A DNA stretch of 64,000 nt from Desulfobacterales bacterium (GTDB lineage: Bacteria; Desulfobacterota; UBA8473), in NCBI GenBank assembly GCA_016209225.1, contig JACQWO010000051.1, positions 53,122-117,121 on the forward strand. The letters run 5' to 3'. Within the stretch, counting starts at the first letter, position 1. Each line of letters begins with the position of its first letter. Position numbers and translations under genes: made by a program. Below are positions 63,012-64,000 of the stretch, piece by piece. The notes under the pieces are model-generated. The model was not told the origin of the DNA, made no database searches, and saw only the letters and a list, made by a program, of their open reading frames with translations.

Positions 63012-63973
63012 TTCGTCCTGAAAAATAGGGTTTTTAATGATACTCCATATATGAAAGGATCAGGCCATCATCATTCTTGGAGAGGGCAACGATGGAACCA
63101 AACTCACAGTCGGGGTGACTCTTGCCCTTCTTGATGACAGCGACACCCGGTTCATGCAGAGAATAGATTCGCTTCCTGGGAGATTCACCGGTCGTTTGAT
63201 CGATGACTCTCTTCCCGAGAGAGACCAGGCGATTGAGTTCTCGTCCCGCTTCCTTGAACCCTCGGCTGTACAGGCTGTTCGCTACCCCAGCAGCCTGCTT
63301 AACTACATGACTGGTTACCTCCTCGCGAACCCTCTTGATCTGCTTAACAATCTTCTCTCGAATCCGGTGCAGAAGATCGGCGTCCGTAGGATAGGCGATG
63401 TTCTTGGGCTGGGCAGTGGTATCCACCGCTACTCGTCTGGTCTTTACCAAACCCATCTCAGACCACGCCTTGAGCAATACCGCCTCAATCTGCTTCATCC
63501 CTTCAGTTCCGATGCGGTTCCGAAACTTCACCAGAGAAGAGGCATCCAGAATCTGACCTCCCTGAAAAGAGTTGAATCCGCAAAAACACTGCCAATAAGC
63601 ATTTTCATGGAGCATCTCCACCGCCCGCTCATCAGAACAATTGTACCGGTGCTTTAGAATATGGATGCCGACCATCAGCCGAATGGGTTTCCCCTGACGG
63701 CCCAGGGGACTGTAGTAACCGGACAGAACTTCATGAATACCGTCCCAGTCAATTATCCCGGCAGCACGAAGCAATTCATGCTCCGGATTCAGAACATCCG
63801 AAAAAAGGGTCTCATACATAAGAAGTTGCCTCTCTGGAATTTGTACTTTCATATCAATAGCTTATAGGATAAATCCCAGATAAAAACAACTAAAATCCAC
63901 AACTTTCTTCAGTTTTCAAAGAACAGTATCAATGTTTACGCGGGTTTCATGCCGCATTTTTCAGGGGGAACTA
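63009..63973 (-). mobile_element. Insertion sequence (IS5-family-like), shortened but keeping both ends
   Basis: Left end TAGTTCGTCCTGAAAAATAG and, reversed from the right, TAGTTCCCCCTGAAAAATGC form an inverted pair of about 18 bases. The element is about 965 bp, while its transposase is only the N-terminal part of the usual length. It may be an internal-deletion derivative. No clear target duplication beyond a possible TA. Confidence 0.7.
63034..63852 (-). pseudogene. Transposase, truncated C-terminus
   Basis: 272 residues. GYYSPLGRQGKPIRLMVGIH and CSDERAVEMLHENAYWQCFCG are the N-terminal DNA-binding part, then RRVAVDTTAQPKNIAYPTD gives the first catalytic Asp (DTT). It stops at SYMEYH shortly after HPDCEFGS, before the second Asp and the Glu. 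Without those residues it should be inactive. Confidence 0.8.
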
Positions 63974-64000
63974 ATTAGTATCTTATGCATGCAGTTAATT

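Noticed and set aside
63115-63657. Plus-strand ORF of 180 aa
   Set aside because: Antisense shadow of the transposase; no family pattern.

Overview
The window is bacterial DNA with modest G+C (roughly 40-45% by eye) from a Gram-negative organism. Evidence for an outer membrane is a Wza-type export protein with SLBB repeats, a Wzi-type outer-membrane protein and a CMP-Kdo synthetase (KdsB) homologue. Gene content (Lon-Hsp20-Pcm neighbourhood, UpxY/RfaH-type antiterminator, CysDN in a glycan locus, a TCGTAAAAAGTC-ended miniature element) would suit Desulfobacterota or Nitrospirota. That placement is an inference; no rRNA or tRNA was found.

About 1-45 kb is one very large surface-polysaccharide locus, almost entirely on the minus strand, so it is transcribed from right to left. 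At its upstream end are engB, a Wzi-like protein, a large SLBB export protein and an oxidoreductase/acetyltransferase fusion. A strong promoter with a palindromic operator (38.2 kb) follows, driving a winged-helix regulator, a NusG-like antiterminator, cysD, cysN, a phosphodiesterase-family protein and a Wzz/Wzc-like co-polymerase. Next come sugar-modifying genes: polysaccharide deacetylase-like, GNAT, several methyltransferases, rfbC, epimerases, a glycosyltransferase, an ABC flippase, a nonulosonic-acid set (neuB-like and a neuA-phosphatase fusion), four Gfo/Idh oxidoreductases, several radical SAM enzymes, KdsB with a PfkB-family kinase, and two large GT-B-like capsule proteins. The first gene (1-323) is cut by the window edge.

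About 46-62 kb is mostly plus strand: mnmG, a HicBA toxin-antitoxin pair, then a type III restriction-modification operon (mod, res). Two extra genes lie between mod and res: a PHP-domain/SMC-like ATPase (TrlF-like) and an AlbA_2/Schlafen-type ATP-binding protein. After these come a QueG-like iron-sulfur protein, hsp20, lon, pcm, a BrnT-type toxin pair, a broken hypothetical gene and a shortened IS5-family-like element that keeps both terminal repeats.

The window is rich in small mobile or repeat structures. These are a 153-bp MITE with a 6-bp target duplication between the wzz-like gene and an MNT/HepT pair, a GxxExxY gene bounded by inverted 9-bp-period repeats that contain its start and stop codons, and several loci with 7-bp-period repeats, some as hairpins and some inserted in frame in genes. 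There is also an 8-bp-period inverted element with a second copy 5 kb away, and a 147-bp perfect-ended inverted repeat. Decayed genes include an aminotransferase with its middle deleted, a frameshifted radical SAM gene and a B12-radical SAM fragment. The best candidate for an unusual system is the composite type III R-M operon; the best candidates for undescribed elements are the short-period repeat families.
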